Positions 63,899 to 64,000 of a stretch of DNA of 64,000 nt are shown here, in pieces (within the stretch, counting starts at the first letter, position 1; each line of letters starts with the position of its first letter). The DNA comes from Deltaproteobacteria bacterium UBA6106 (GTDB lineage Bacteria; Desulfobacterota; Syntrophorhabdia; Syntrophorhabdales; Syntrophorhabdaceae), in contig DIWM01000017.1 in assembly GCA_002428485.1 (NCBI GenBank), forward strand, positions 44,807-108,806, written 5' to 3'. The notes below the pieces were generated by a model. It was not told the origin of the DNA, ran no database searches, and saw only the letters and a list, made by a program, of their open reading frames with translations. The position numbers and the translations under genes were made by a program.

Positions 63899-64000
63899 TT
63901 CCTTTCCTCCTCTAACCCGGATTTTCCATTAGGATTAGCACAGTGTCGGACTCTTCCCCGCAAACACGCTCATTTCGCTCCTGCGGCTACATTCGCTCGC
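63899..64000. other. Upstream region of the dehydrogenase gene, cut by the window end
   Basis: Contains GGAGGAAAGGAA, the dehydrogenase ribosome site on the minus strand, just before its ATG. Nothing else is supported. Confidence 0.4.

Overview
The window looks like a bacterial chromosome segment, probably from an anaerobic or syntrophic Desulfobacterota/Deltaproteobacteria-like organism. That placement is an inference from the TRAP and MmgE/PrpD metabolism, the PAS/GAF histidine kinases and the many AGCTGATAGCTGA-type intergenic repeats; no marker gene settles it.

Layout. (1) Positions 1-10.47 kb are accessory DNA. On the minus strand lie a tight operon of Vsr-type endonuclease, cytosine-5 DNA methyltransferase, ParB-like protein and SNF2 helicase (cut by the window edge), a TPR/membrane pair, a HigB/HigA-ImmA toxin-antitoxin pair, a truncated RhuM-like gene and an ORF6N gene. 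Several families of short dispersed repeats separate them. (2) Positions 10,471-39,134 are one integrated genomic island of about 28.6 kb. A 62-bp direct repeat with two mismatches bounds it, made of the 3' part of a tRNA-Leu(UAG) gene plus flank. The intact tRNA and a tyrosine integrase sit at the right end. (3) Positions 39.3-64 kb look like ordinary chromosome: nucleotide-sugar genes, a PilZ protein, a radical SAM enzyme, a rhomboid protease, galT-glgA, two histidine kinases and a receiver protein, tRNA-Ala, then a leuBCD-like/MmgE-PrpD cluster facing a TRAP transporter.

The island holds the most striking content. Co-directional genes from 23.8 to 12.1 kb encode a membrane trypsin-like protease, a ubiquitin-like protein, an E1-like enzyme, a JAMM/JAB peptidase, a membrane FHA-like protein, a membrane protein with a RING-like zinc finger, an E2-like protein with HPN and catalytic Cys, a membrane J-domain protein, and an AAA+ ATPase/subtilase pair. 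This is a nearly complete eukaryote-like ubiquitin pathway (modifier, E1, E2, candidate E3, deconjugase), with membrane anchors and proteolysis machinery beside it. The same island carries a Ser/Thr kinase, a type III restriction-modification system with a DUF4268 gene, an ArdC/ImmA-like antirestriction gene broken by one TGA, and a replication/excision/integration module with a self-repression-style promoter.

The reading is that the tRNA-Leu locus collects defence modules. The ubiquitin-like cluster is the best candidate for a poorly described system. Its anti-phage or stress role is inference from families and context, not shown by the sequence.
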